Positions 15,711-25,088 of a stretch of 64,000 bases of DNA are shown here, in pieces. Within the stretch, counting starts at the first letter, position 1. Each line of letters starts with the position of its first letter. The notes below the pieces were generated by a model, which did no database searches, was not told the origin of the DNA, and was given only the letters and a program-made list of their open reading frames with translations. Position numbers and translations under genes: made by a program. The DNA is from DATNPX01 sp036702975. GTDB lineage: Bacteria; Cyanobacteriota; Vampirovibrionia; Obscuribacterales; Obscuribacteraceae. The stretch spans positions 33,717 through 97,716 of the forward strand of contig DATNPX010000003.1 of the NCBI GenBank assembly GCA_036702975.1, read 5' to 3'.

Positions 15711-17198
15711 TTAAGTGTAAGCAACAGCTGTGGAACTCACATCGACATTGATATTTCCAAACAAGATATCGTGCCGGTAACCAGCGTTATTCAGCTGCGG
15801 AATGTCCTCCAATTTTTTCATTCCAGTCTCAATGGTGCACATCGCGTCGTTAACGTAACATTGAGCCAAAGAAGCCGCAACTGTAGCGATTCCAGCTAAT
15901 GTCGAGTTGATGGAAGCCAGCTCAGCAAGTGCTGCTCCCGAATCGACTGCTGCACTATTCTGAAACGATTGAGCTATCGCCATAGCCGTGCTGATCGCGG
16001 TGTTTATTACCTGAGCCTCTTCTGTTTCGCTAAGCGGACTATTTCTTCTCAACAATGTTGCAACGCCGGCAGCAATAAATGCAAAACCGTCAGTCGGAAC
16101 ATCGACACCGGGATGAAACACAAAATCAGCGCAAGGTCCCTGTCCACCAATCGAAGTGTTTCCAGTTGAAAAATCGTAGTAAATGGGAACGTTATCACCG
16201 CCATTAATGCGAGCGGTAGGCCCTGTCTTTCCATCGGGAGAACCGAGCGCTAGCAGAACGGGAGCAAGAGCACTTTCTGCCATCTGCGCAAATTGTGATT
16301 TTAGTGCTGATAAAGTCAGATGCTTATCGTTGAATTGGTCAAAGACGTTTTGCACACCATAAGAATTTCCCGCTTCCAACTTCATTGCTATAAGATGCTG
16401 CAGTAGCAAGTCGAATCTATTTATGTCATCGGCGTTTCGCAATGTCAGTTTTCGCGCCGGATGCTCCGCGTCGGTCGCAGGAATAATTACGTCGAAACCC
16501 TGCCCATCTTCGATCAATTTGATTGTTTCGGGTGGTTCACCTTTAGTCGTAATTGTAAGGATTTTCTGACCCGCAGCATCAGTAGTCGTCGTAAAATTGT
16601 ACTGACTCGTAAACCCCGTCACATCGCCATTTTTTGCTTTGCTAACGACTGTGTAAGTGCCATCAGCTTCGCTAGTTTGAATCGTGTCTACACCTGTAGA
16701 ATCGTCGTGAACATACATCTCGCCTTTCGGTCCAACAACATATTCACGGCTTGCAATCTTAGTGCTAAAAGGGCTGTGTCCGTCCCACTGCCCAGCGTCT
16801 TTGCTCTGCTTCAAAACAGTATGCAAATCATCCAGCGACTGCTGTGTGGAAGCGTCGACAACAGTAGTCAAATTAGCAGACGGGTTCAAACACTTACTAA
16901 TCATCGATTCCATAAAATTACTAACTGCAGGGTTGAATTCGATGAAATTCTCCGCCTCGTTAACAAAACCAGCAGCGAAACCCGCGGCAACGGCAATATC
17001 GCTTTTACCGGATTTATCACCGCCAGCAGCCAGGCTCGCTGCAGTTAGAATACCATCGGCAGCCATTCGAACCAGCAAGCTCGGAGTCTGGTCACCATTT
17101 TTGGTGGCAGCTTCGTTTACTATTTCTCCCAACGGCTGAACCTTATATTTTTCAGCAGATTGTGCGACATCAGCTAACTGCTGCATTCTAGTAATCAT
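15711..17198 (-). CDS. Large hypothetical protein with YD-like central region, 495 aa
   Basis: The frame opens at 17231, but GGAGA lies 8 nt before ATG 17198, so that start is preferred. Residues ~30-90 are Ala/Gly-rich and helical (LTAASLAAGG, AVAAGFAAGFVNEAE). The central ~150-260 region has DG-containing strands (GPKGEMYVHDDSTG, SEADGTYTVVSKAKNGDV) like those of the giant at 26265. The C-terminal third returns to Ala-rich helices (STAMAIAQSF, LAGIATVAASLAQCY). There is no signal peptide. A TTCCATA box precedes it. Possibly an exported or surface-associated protein. Confidence 0.75.
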   Translation of the reverse strand: MITRMQQLADVAQSAEKYKVQPLGEIVNEAATKNGDQTPSLLVRMAADGILTAASLAAGGDKSGKSDIAVAAGFAAGFVNEAENFIEFNPAVSNFMESMISKCLNPSANLTTVVDASTQQSLDDLHTVLKQSKDAGQWDGHSPFSTKIASREYVVGPKGEMYVHDDSTGVDTIQTSEADGTYTVVSKAKNGDVTGFTSQYNFTTTTDAAGQKILTITTKGEPPETIKLIEDGQGFDVIIPATDAEHPARKLTLRNADDINRFDLLLQHLIAMKLEAGNSYGVQNVFDQFNDKHLTLSALKSQFAQMAESALAPVLLALGSPDGKTGPTARINGGDNVPIYYDFSTGNTSIGGQGPCADFVFHPGVDVPTDGFAFIAAGVATLLRRNSPLSETEEAQVINTAISTAMAIAQSFQNSAAVDSGAALAELASINSTLAGIATVAASLAQCYVNDAMCTIETGMKKLEDIPQLNNAGYRHDILFGNINVDVSSTAVAYT

Positions 17199-17268
17199 AA
17201 CTAAATCTCCGGACCGTACAGCCTGCCTCAATTTGATGCAATCTAGCTTTCGGATTCTAAGAGGAAGT

Positions 17269-17275
17269 TATGGAA
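17269..17275 (-). promoter_or_regulatory. TTCCAYR box, copy 5
   Basis: Minus strand ACAACTTTTCCATAACTTCC, 70 nt before ATG 17198. The left flank ACAACT-x-TTCCAT is shared with both arms at 48731 and 48823. Confidence 0.45.
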
Positions 17276-17330
17276 AAGTTGTATAATTTCGCAACACCAC
17301 AATCAAATAATCAATCGAAAATCTAATTTC

Positions 17331-17822
17331 TCAATTGAGCATTGATTTCGTATTCAATATATCGATTGATAATTGAAAAGCAGAAAAATACGCAGACCAT
17401 GGCTCATCATGCAGTTCTTCACTGAGCAGGCGGTTGGTCATCTCGCGGTATCTCTGCTCAACTATCGCAATCGTGGTGGGTGGAAGTTGACCTTTCCACA
17501 TCTTTCGGCCCAGCTCAGAGAACAACAATTCGATCTTTTCTCTATTCTCACGGCGCTCCTGGACAACCTCTCCAAGGCGCCTGGAGGCTGGATTTGTCAT
17601 ACTCAAGCCCAATTCGAAACTAGCCAGATCGCGTTCAGTGTCAATCAATTCCACAAGACGAACCGAATAATTCTCTATGACCAATTCGTGATTAGGATCG
17701 AAACCGGCCGGACTCTTCGAGCATTTTTTATCGGTTCCCAATGGCAAAGATGCCGGAGAACAGTGCATTTCAGAACTCACAAGGCTCGGCTCACATTCGA
17801 ATTTATTGTTTTGCTCTTCCAT
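17331..17822 (-). CDS. QLPP-motif hypothetical protein, copy A, 163 aa
   Basis: The open frame extends to 17918; ATG 17822 (MEEQNNKFECEP) is chosen because the extra residues look unlike the rest, but the ribosome binding site is weak and the start is uncertain. The C-terminal ~90 residues are helical and resemble the product of 40571-41023: RxKIELLFSEL, then KGQLPP, then IxxxxxRY, then LLSEEL and a final helix. No signal peptide or membrane helix. The role is unknown. The paralogue sits next to the VirB6-like gene, which may hint at a shared process. Confidence 0.65.
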   Translation of the reverse strand: MEEQNNKFECEPSLVSSEMHCSPASLPLGTDKKCSKSPAGFDPNHELVIENYSVRLVELIDTERDLASFELGLSMTNPASRRLGEVVQERRENREKIELLFSELGRKMWKGQLPPTTIAIVEQRYREMTNRLLSEELHDEPWSAYFSAFQLSIDILNTKSMLN

Positions 17823-18170
17823 AAGATATTTCTCTTGTTGCCCAATTGGATCGCCAATAGTCAATCTCAACGACTGCTCTGTAACACTTACTACATCATT
17901 AATTCGCAACAGATGCAACTGATAACGCTCTCAGGCGAAGCGTTCACGGAGCAGGGCCAACCTCGCTCGCAGAGCCATTCCCCAGAAATTCCACAAACTA
18001 CTACTGCATAAGAAGCTATCGCAAGCTTCGATAGCGAGAATTCAATATCGCGTTTACGTGGTCGTCACAGAGACAAATCCAAATCTCAATAGCAAAATGA
18101 TTTGTGACGCAAAAGATTAGCAAGAACATTTTGCATCGCACGATCCTTCTTTCTTGAACCGAGGCCGTCA
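17823..18170. other. Divergent promoter region, 348 bp
   Basis: No supported gene inside it. It should carry the promoters of the 17822 and 18171 genes; one TTCCACA box faces the latter. Confidence 0.5.
17989..17995 (+). promoter_or_regulatory. TTCCAYR box, copy 6
   Basis: GAAATTCCACAAACTACTAC, 175 nt before ATG 18171. It is one of two copies lying farther than 100 nt from the start. Confidence 0.35.
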
Positions 18171-20954
18171 ATGAGTGGAATCAATCAAGGTAAATTCGGT
18201 GCTGAGCTCCGCCTAGACTCGCATGTCGAGCTAGCGTCGTCATTAAAGTTAAGCGCTGAAGTTCAAACAATGTTCAGCCCGATGACAAGTGACGCCGCAA
18301 CGAAATCATTTACTAGTAATTTCTTGGAAATTCCGTCGATCTATGCAAATACAAATAACAGCATCGACTATTTATCTGGAAACGTTGTGAAAGACAGTGC
18401 GAATAACTCATCCAATACTGTGGCACCGTCTGATCTCTATAACTACTTTGTAGACAATGGCTTCACCCCAGCGCAAGCGTCTGGAATATTAGGAAACATC
18501 CAGACCGAATCGAGGTTCAATACCAACGCCTGGAATCCCAATGAAGGTGCCTTTGGACTGTGTCAATGGGAAGGCGAAAGATTAGTCAACCTGAAAGACT
18601 TTGCGGCACAGCAAAACAAATCAATCAGTGACTGGCAGGTACAGGCGGATTTCATTTTGCACGAGTTGCAGACCTCAGAGACATCGGCGGCAGCTAGCCT
18701 GAAGACGGCAGAAACCCCTCAGCAAGCAGCACAAGTTTTTCAATCGCAATTCGAGCGCAGTGCATATCTGGGTGACCGCCCAGACAACGCGATGCAGTTT
18801 TACCAGCAACTTGGTTGCACCAAGGGGCCTAAATTCGACCCGACACAGCCAATCGATCAACTAATCAGCAGTGGTCAAATTCACCTTAATGCGAATTCCG
18901 CGCTGCAGATCGGACTGGAGTTGGGCAAAGATGCACTGATTAAAGTGCTGGATGAAACCGGAGTTAACACAGATAAATTACTTAGCTTCCTGCCAGTTCA
19001 TGCCATCGATGAATCGGGGGCTCTTGATGCACAGAATCAGCCCGGAATCGTTCTGCGCGAAAAAGGATTCGATCCAACAGACAAGCAACAAATTGCCGAC
19101 TTCATCATCAACAAAGATGGAACAATAATCTGCAACCACATACCGGAGGTCGGGCAGAAGCAAATAATCATTGAGGACGATCGCTCGCAGGGAGACTTTC
19201 TCTCGGGTGCGTCGGCAGAGCAAAAAGCAGCAGCAGCAGCACTTGTCGACTATCTGCAACAACGGTTACAGGTGACCGATGCGGCGGGAGCCCATAAGTC
19301 AACCGTGCAAGATCCGGAAGGATTGTTACCACCGGCCGCTTGCAATAACCCGAGCACCAATAGTGATGGCACGAATAGCAGCGGCAGCCCTGGTGAGAAC
19401 AGTGGCAACTCGAGCAATGGGGGATCAGGATCTGGGGGATCTGGGGGATCGGGAGGATCTGGAGGCTCCAGTGGATATCCCGGCGACGGAAGTCAATCTC
19501 AAACTTTGAATCGCCTCGACAACGCCGGCGACGGTCAAATAAGTCAAACACAGGCAAGTGACCTATTTGCGCATCCGTCCAACGAACCAGCGATAGCTGG
19601 TGAGTCGAATCAAATGCTTGCCTTGAAAGACGTGGCCGCCAGTTTAGAGACAAAAGGAGTGCCAGGAGACCCATATGCTGCGATAACGGATCAAGGTGAC
19701 GCGGGCTATGGGGTCGGAAGATTTGCATTCACCTCCGACTGCTATATGAATTGGCTAGATGACTGCTCTGATTCAGATTTTGACGATCTAGAATCGATGG
19801 AAGACCCAATTCCTGCTTCGAAAGATCATAAAACGGCTCCAGGAAAGCTCCCGCACGGAACTGTCAAACGGTTGAAGGCAATCAAACAAAAATTCCATGA
19901 CTTCAAAGCAAAAATTGCCAAAGATGGGCACGGTCCCGAGGGTCAAGACACATCGCATTTTTCAAACCACGACCTGATGAAATTGTTCCTCAGTGAACAA
20001 GCAAAACAGAAACCATCTGATACTGCCAGTGATGACGACAAATTCTTGTATTCTCTGGCGCAACTTTCGGTAAAAGGTGACAAACCTACCGCAGACACGC
20101 TATCACAGTTCTATCCGCCAGAACTGCAGGAAAAGATGGCTGACCAGTTGGTCAACAAATATGCTTATCAGTCAGCCCAACAGAACAATGGAAAGTTTAA
20201 ACCAAGCGATGTTGTTCTGGCGATGCACCTGGGTCATTTCCCAACGGCCGATGAACTAAAGCAGTATGGTGACAACATCGTGCATCCCGCCGACCTGGGG
20301 TATCCGCTTGCTTACGATGCTCGGCAGAATCCAAACAAACCGGTTTCCTGGAATGAACTGAATGGAACACCCGTCGGCGATCCACAAGCATATTTCATAA
20401 CCCAGTTCGCGAGCAAATATAATCAAGACGTGCAAGCCGCGCAGGAAGCCCACAACGCCGACTGTGGACCTACTTGCCTGGCGATGATGCTAGTTCGATA
20501 TGGTCGCGTTGCGATGCCGCAGAACAGAGAGAAACTGATAGAGGAGATAGAAGGTAATAAAAACCTGATGAATACTACCGTCCACAGCGGTGATGGTTAT
20601 AGCCTGCAGCAACTCGCGACAGCAGCGAACAACGAGAATCTACACACAAGCTATGTCAATGGAATCAATCAGCTCGACCAGGTTCTCAGTCAGAATCCAA
20701 ATGCGTCGGTACTCTTAGTTGGAAGACCCCGCTACGCATGGCAGGACAATCCTTCGGGCACTTCGTCCACATACATTGACAGCGGCGGTGGACCTCATAT
20801 AGTTACTATCGCCGGCAAAACCGCCGATGGAAACTATATTCTTCTGGACCCGCTCAGCCTGTCAGGTCCTCGCATAGTAACGCGAGCGCAAGTTGAACGG
20901 TACATAGCTGACGGGGGACCGGAAGGCGGACACGGCCTTGTTGTTTCACCCTGA
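18171..20954 (+). CDS. Phage-tail-lysozyme plus C39-like peptidase protein, 927 aa
   Basis: Residues ~86-215 match the phage tail lysozyme fold (GFTPAQASGILGNIQTESRF, then WNPNEGAFGLCQWEG), with Glu113 as likely catalytic acid on peptidoglycan. A Gly/Ser linker (~405-445) leads to a dockerin/EF-hand-like loop (LDNAGDGQISQTQA). The last ~180 residues form a papain-like C39 domain: Cys765 in NADCGPTCLAMML, His876 in GGPHIVTIAG and Asp893 in YILLDPLS. C39 enzymes cut leader peptides or cross-link-type substrates; here the target is unknown. There is no Sec signal peptide, so export by a dedicated machine or phage-like release would be needed. Combined murein hydrolase and peptidase suggests an antibacterial effector or a wall-remodelling enzyme. 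Confidence 0.85.
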   Translation: MSGINQGKFGAELRLDSHVELASSLKLSAEVQTMFSPMTSDAATKSFTSNFLEIPSIYANTNNSIDYLSGNVVKDSANNSSNTVAPSDLYNYFVDNGFTPAQASGILGNIQTESRFNTNAWNPNEGAFGLCQWEGERLVNLKDFAAQQNKSISDWQVQADFILHELQTSETSAAASLKTAETPQQAAQVFQSQFERSAYLGDRPDNAMQFYQQLGCTKGPKFDPTQPIDQLISSGQIHLNANSALQIGLELGKDALIKVLDETGVNTDKLLSFLPVHAIDESGALDAQNQPGIVLREKGFDPTDKQQIADFIINKDGTIICNHIPEVGQKQIIIEDDRSQGDFLSGASAEQKAAAAALVDYLQQRLQVTDAAGAHKSTVQDPEGLLPPAACNNPSTNSDGTNSSGSPGENSGNSSNGGSGSGGSGGSGGSGGSSGYPGDGSQSQTLNRLDNAGDGQISQTQASDLFAHPSNEPAIAGESNQMLALKDVAASLETKGVPGDPYAAITDQGDAGYGVGRFAFTSDCYMNWLDDCSDSDFDDLESMEDPIPASKDHKTAPGKLPHGTVKRLKAIKQKFHDFKAKIAKDGHGPEGQDTSHFSNHDLMKLFLSEQAKQKPSDTASDDDKFLYSLAQLSVKGDKPTADTLSQFYPPELQEKMADQLVNKYAYQSAQQNNGKFKPSDVVLAMHLGHFPTADELKQYGDNIVHPADLGYPLAYDARQNPNKPVSWNELNGTPVGDPQAYFITQFASKYNQDVQAAQEAHNADCGPTCLAMMLVRYGRVAMPQNREKLIEEIEGNKNLMNTTVHSGDGYSLQQLATAANNENLHTSYVNGINQLDQVLSQNPNASVLLVGRPRYAWQDNPSGTSSTYIDSGGGPHIVTIAGKTADGNYILLDPLSLSGPRIVTRAQVERYIADGGPEGGHGLVVSP

Positions 20955-20972
20955 GCGTAAAAGCTCGAATTC

Positions 20973-21656
20973 CTACTCGCCGTCCGGTACTTCGAACTTA
21001 TAACCGACGCCATGCACAGTCTGCAACAATGACGGTTTCCCTTCAATATCGAGGCGCTTACGCAACCGCTTGATGTAAGTGCGAATCACTTCAGGACTGG
21101 CGTCAGATTCGGAATTCCAAACTCGCTCGATCAAAGCTTCCGAACTGAACACTTTATTCTGGTGCTTCATAAAAAACTCCAGCAAAGCAAATTCTTTTGG
21201 CAAAAGCGGCAAATCTTCGCCATTGTAGAGAACCTTACGAGTGCTGGTATCAAGATCGAGACCACCAGCTTTCAAATTAGAACCGCTAAAAACCTGAGGA
21301 CGTCGCAACAATGCTCTCAACCGCGCCGATAACTCTTTCATGTCGAACGGCTTGGTCAGATAATCGTCGGAACCGGCATCGAGTCCAGCCTCCTTTTCAT
21401 CAATCATCCTTTTTGCTGTCAGAAAAAGAATTGGTGTGGTTCCGCCAGTAGCCCTGTACTCCTGGCAAACTTGCAGCCCACTTTTGCCCTTGAGTATCCA
21501 ATCTAAAATAACGACATCGTATTTATAGAACTTCAGTCGGTCGATAGCGTCTTCGCCAGAGGTGACCACCTCAACGACATGTTTGTCGGCTTTTAACCAC
21601 TCTTTGATGAGGTCGGATAAATCAACTTCATCTTCAACAAGTAAAATCTTAGCCAT
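20973..21656 (-). CDS. OmpR-family response regulator, 227 aa
   Basis: N-terminal receiver with acidic pair EDE (9-10 region), phosphoacceptor Asp52 (VVILDW) and the LTKPF lysine; C-terminal winged-helix DNA-binding domain (LLPKEFALLEFFMKHQ, then VIRTYIKRLRKRL and TVHGVGYKFEV). It binds promoters as a phosphorylated dimer. ATG 21656 follows AAAAGGAAAA. It lies 23 bp downstream of the receiver gene 21680-22090, so both are probably one transcript. No histidine kinase is adjacent. It is closely similar to the regulators at 25089 and 50101. Confidence 0.93.
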   Translation of the reverse strand: MAKILLVEDEVDLSDLIKEWLKADKHVVEVVTSGEDAIDRLKFYKYDVVILDWILKGKSGLQVCQEYRATGGTTPILFLTAKRMIDEKEAGLDAGSDDYLTKPFDMKELSARLRALLRRPQVFSGSNLKAGGLDLDTSTRKVLYNGEDLPLLPKEFALLEFFMKHQNKVFSSEALIERVWNSESDASPEVIRTYIKRLRKRLDIEGKPSLLQTVHGVGYKFEVPDGE

Positions 21657-21679
21657 TCAAATTTTCCTTTTGGTCTTTG

Positions 21680-22090
21680 TCAATTGATATCGGGTTCGGT
21701 CGGGTTTTTAGCCGAATTTCCACGAGAGGCTTTCACAATTTCGTTAATCTGCGAGCCTAGCGTAGTTGGCTCGAATGGTTTTCGCATCACCGCGAGCGCG
21801 CCCAAATGCATCAGTCTGTCGACTTCAGACTGAATATTTTTGACAGTGAGAAATATGACGGGAATGTTCGCGGTCTTTGGATTTGCACGCAATTTTTGAA
21901 TCGTCTCAGTGCCGTCCATAACAGGCATCATCAGGTCAAGAAGAATAACATCTGGAGAATGTTGCGCAGCCAGCTCCAAGCCTTCGGCCCCGCCAGAAGC
22001 GGTCAGAACTTGCTCACCGTCGATCAAACCCAGGCACATGCTGGCTATATCGCGGACGTCATCCTCATCGTCAATTATTAGGATTTTCAT
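21680..22090 (-). CDS. CheY-like single-domain response regulator, 136 aa
   Basis: A receiver domain alone: acidic DDEDD at 7-11, phosphoacceptor Asp52 (VILLDLMMP), Thr near IFLTV and the MRKPF lysine. The last ~18 residues are a polar tail. It has no output domain, so it should act by protein contact, for example as a phosphate sink or by binding a partner. ATG 22090 has no clear ribosome binding site. The OmpR-type gene follows by 23 bp. Confidence 0.9.
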   Translation of the reverse strand: MKILIIDDEDDVRDIASMCLGLIDGEQVLTASGGAEGLELAAQHSPDVILLDLMMPVMDGTETIQKLRANPKTANIPVIFLTVKNIQSEVDRLMHLGALAVMRKPFEPTTLGSQINEIVKASRGNSAKNPTEPDIN

Positions 22091-22187
22091 GACAAGCTAA
22101 AACCCGAGAAGGCTCTCCGATTTTAACATTTTGCCAAAGATGCGGTTAGCGCAAACCCTAAGCGACGAAAGAATTTGATTGAATTTT

Positions 22188-22535
22188 CTACTTTTTTGCC
22201 GCAGCCAGAACTTTCGACTCGATTTCCGGGGTCTTTGTCAACCCGGAAAGCATCTCAGCACTCTTCTGGGAAAGCTTCCTACGATTTAGCTGTCGCAAAA
22301 CAATGAGCCACAAACTCAGAATCGGCACCATCGCTATCCAGATGATACCGGCATCTATGAGGCGAAGAAATTCCGCTCTCTCGAAAAGTGCCAGAACCGA
22401 CGCACAAGTTTGTACCAGAACATAACTCAAAGCACAACGAAATCGGAAGCGCCCGCTCTTACCAAACACTGATAGATAGCCAAGCGCGAGACAGATCACA
22501 GATGAAACACCGACTGCAAATGTATAACAACCCAT
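22188..22535 (-). CDS. Small membrane protein, 115 aa
   Basis: ATG 22535 has GGAGGTG 9 nt upstream, a strong ribosome binding site. Three hydrophobic segments are visible: TFAVGVSSVICLALGYLSVF (~4-24), LSYVLVQTCASVLALF (~36-51) and AGIIWIAMVPILSLWLIVL (~62-81), followed by a basic cytosolic tail. It lies 97 bp upstream of the receiver gene in the same orientation and could be a membrane partner of that pathway. No family recognised. Confidence 0.7.
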   Translation of the reverse strand: MGCYTFAVGVSSVICLALGYLSVFGKSGRFRFRCALSYVLVQTCASVLALFERAEFLRLIDAGIIWIAMVPILSLWLIVLRQLNRRKLSQKSAEMLSGLTKTPEIESKVLAAAKK

Positions 22536-22823
22536 GGAGTGAGCACCTCCATTTCAATAATGAAAGATAAACACAGGTTTGTCAGTAAAATCTTAAGCTC
22601 TGTGTCTAATGTTCAGTTTCTATGCCATCTAGCGCTAATTGCAGATAATTTTCTTGCGCACTTCGATAAAGCTTATTTATGCACCACATTCGGTATCTCG
22701 CAACTATCAAGAAGGCTAGCACAGCTCTGTGAACAACATGCGCTTAAGTATGTTTAGGTAAACCGTGTGGTGCATTCGCGGCTTTCTGCGTACACTGATG
22801 TTGCATATAAGAGAGGTGCAATC

Positions 22824-23345
22824 ATGAATTCGATCCGTACGTGCTTGTTGGAACCAGTTGAAGTACACGATGAAGATGCGCTCTGGACAACGGCTCAAGC
22901 AGCAGTCGTGCTTAACAGATCCGAGCGAAGCGTAAGGCGACTCGTGCAGCAAGGCACGATTGCCGGGCACAAAATCAGAGGGAAATTCGGCGAAGAATGG
23001 CGTATTATGCCGTTCGCCCTTGAACACCACACTCGTGACAGCGCACCTGAATCTAAGAACGGTAGCTCTTCTGGGTGTGGTGGCAGCCTGGGTTATGCGT
23101 GTGACGCCAGTGATACCAACAATGAAACTGCCGAGGTAACGAAGGAAGAATCAGAACAACAGTCGGGCGACAAACAAAGTTCCGAAGAGGCTCAGGTTCG
23201 AACGAAAGTAGAATCGACCTGCTCAAATCGGATGGCTTCTGTGGTCATGCCTGAGCCATCAATTTGGACCAATCTGCTCAACTTCCTCCAGGCGCTGTTC
23301 TTTTGGAGTGCCAGACCAGACAAACTAAGCAAGCATTCAACCTGA
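22824..23345 (+). CDS. Helix-turn-helix (excisionase/MerR-like) DNA-binding protein, 173 aa
   Basis: ATG 22824 is chosen over the frame start at 22767 because GAGAGGTG lies about 7 nt upstream. Residues ~17-65 form an HTH_17-like domain: LWTTAQAAVVLNRSERSVRR, then LVQQGTIAGHKIRGKFGEEW. The middle is a low-complexity Ser/Glu/Gln linker, and the end has a hydrophobic patch (WTNLLNFLQALFFW) that could form a membrane-associated helix. It converges with the GGDEF gene. A DNA-binding protein possibly tethered to the membrane; the tether is inference. Confidence 0.75.
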   Translation: MNSIRTCLLEPVEVHDEDALWTTAQAAVVLNRSERSVRRLVQQGTIAGHKIRGKFGEEWRIMPFALEHHTRDSAPESKNGSSSGCGGSLGYACDASDTNNETAEVTKEESEQQSGDKQSSEEAQVRTKVESTCSNRMASVVMPEPSIWTNLLNFLQALFFWSARPDKLSKHST

Positions 23346-23367
23346 AACCAAAAACAGTCAATACGGC

Positions 23368-24987
23368 TTAGTGCGAAGACGCAATAATAATGCGATTTCT
23401 GCCAGCCTGTTTAGCTTGAAGCAGGGCGTCATCTGCGGCATTGACCCAATCAGCGAGCTGCATCTTGCTAGCATCAAACATCGAAATTCCCGCCGAAAAA
23501 GTGCTGCGAAACTTCTTCTCACTTGCCTTATGTTCAATACTAGAGAAATCAAACAAAAGCCTTTTGGCGAGAGACTCAACTTCGCTTTCGGACAAATCTT
23601 CTACTATGACAACAAATTCTTCTCCACCGTAACGTCCGACCAGATCTGCACGCCTCACACGGCGTCGCAACAAATTCGCCAGAGAGATGATGACGCTGTC
23701 ACCGACAGGATGACCATGAGTGTCATTGATCTGCTTGAATCTATCGATGTCGATCATCAACAGCCCGAGCCGCTTTACTGGTTGTCGAGCCCGACGTGAT
23801 AAGGCCGCCTGAGCCATATTCATAAAGGCGGTGTGTGTCAGGAGTTTCGTCAATCCATCACGATGAAGTAATGATTTCAAAAATCGCGCACGCTCCAGCT
23901 TCGCAGCCACAGTGGAAAGCAGAAGCGATGGTGCGACAGGCTTGGTCAAATAATCATCCCCTCCGGCTTTCGCAGCCCGTATTTTTGCGTCGACTTTTGA
24001 TTCTGTGGTAAGAAACAAGATCGGCAGAGTTGCGTACGCTTCGTTTTGACGAAGATAGCGAGCCAATTCATAGCCACTCACATCGGGCAGCATTATGTCG
24101 AGCAACACAAGATCCGGCTGGTGGTTTGTCAAAGCAGCATCGAAATTTTTCGCGCTATCGCAAATTTCCACTGCATAACCAGCGGAAGACAGAACCGCGC
24201 GAACAAACTCAGCTTGATACGGATCATCTTCGACATATAGAATTCGATAGTCGGGCGGATCGGGAGTTTCAAGAAGAAACCGCATGCGCTCTGCAACATC
24301 TTGCAGAACAATAGGCTCCTCGAAGAAACCATCAGCTCCGCTGTGAATAGCTTGAACCTTATCAAGAAATCCAGGCATCGCATTCAAAATCAATGCCGGT
24401 GAATCGACAGTCGAAGGTAAGCTTCGGAACTTTTCAACGAGGTCGTATCCAGAGCCATCCACCAGGGGCACGGTGACGATCAAACCATCTACCGCATTAT
24501 CTTGCAGCGTCGCGCTTGCATGCGAAAAATCAGAGTTGATTGTGACAGCAATCGACAGTTCTTCGAAAAGCTCCTTCAGCTTAGCAGCTCGTTTGGAGTC
24601 GCTATCAACCAGCAATACGCTGACCTGCTCACTGACCTCGCGCGCTACAGTCGGCAGCGACTGAACACCCTCCGCACCCGCTGAAAAAACTTCTTTAGCG
24701 GTGCCAACGAATGCTTGAAGGCGGTCGCGCACCTCAACTACCGCAGCAGCATTAGTGGTATCGCAGAAATTCTCAGCCTCTTTACCTAGCGCAGTTAGCT
24801 CCGGGAATCCATAGATGCCGCCCGAACCGGCTAGCCAGTGAAAGTGGTGCCTGATACTTTTAATAACATCTTCTCTCGTAGGTTCGTTTAGCTGGCCAAT
24901 CAGATCCTCGACCTTGCCTAGACGCTCGCGCGTTTGAACAACATATTTTTTCTTGAACTCGTTGAAAGTGTTTTGCCATTCGTTCAT
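23368..24987 (-). CDS. Hpt-REC-REC-GGDEF diguanylate cyclase, 539 aa
   Basis: Domains in order: Hpt-like helical domain (~5-100) with His50 in HFHWLAGSGG; a receiver (~123-240) whose phosphoacceptor is replaced by Thr172 (GLIVTVPLVDG); a second, intact receiver (~247-365) with Asp297 (LVLLDIMLP) and LTKPV; and a GGDEF domain (~375-535) with active site GGEEF (454-458). An RRAD inhibitory c-di-GMP site lies five residues before it. The product is cytosolic and makes c-di-GMP when the second receiver is phosphorylated, as in PleD. It lies 101 bp downstream of the OmpR-type gene 25089-25823 on the same strand. Confidence 0.92.
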   Translation of the reverse strand: MNEWQNTFNEFKKKYVVQTRERLGKVEDLIGQLNEPTREDVIKSIRHHFHWLAGSGGIYGFPELTALGKEAENFCDTTNAAAVVEVRDRLQAFVGTAKEVFSAGAEGVQSLPTVAREVSEQVSVLLVDSDSKRAAKLKELFEELSIAVTINSDFSHASATLQDNAVDGLIVTVPLVDGSGYDLVEKFRSLPSTVDSPALILNAMPGFLDKVQAIHSGADGFFEEPIVLQDVAERMRFLLETPDPPDYRILYVEDDPYQAEFVRAVLSSAGYAVEICDSAKNFDAALTNHQPDLVLLDIMLPDVSGYELARYLRQNEAYATLPILFLTTESKVDAKIRAAKAGGDDYLTKPVAPSLLLSTVAAKLERARFLKSLLHRDGLTKLLTHTAFMNMAQAALSRRARQPVKRLGLLMIDIDRFKQINDTHGHPVGDSVIISLANLLRRRVRRADLVGRYGGEEFVVIVEDLSESEVESLAKRLLFDFSSIEHKASEKKFRSTFSAGISMFDASKMQLADWVNAADDALLQAKQAGRNRIIIASSH

Positions 24988-25088
24988 GCAAACTTGATAC
25001 GCGAAAGTTGGCGGGTTTCAGAGAAACTATTTTGCCATACATAACTACGCGAACAATGTTTGTGAATACAAGCTCATTTTACAGCTTA

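Noticed and set aside
18978..19728. Two long minus-strand frames opposite the lysozyme/C39 gene
   Set aside because: They are antisense to a gene with clear domains, and the His/Leu/Cys-rich content is typical of shadow frames.
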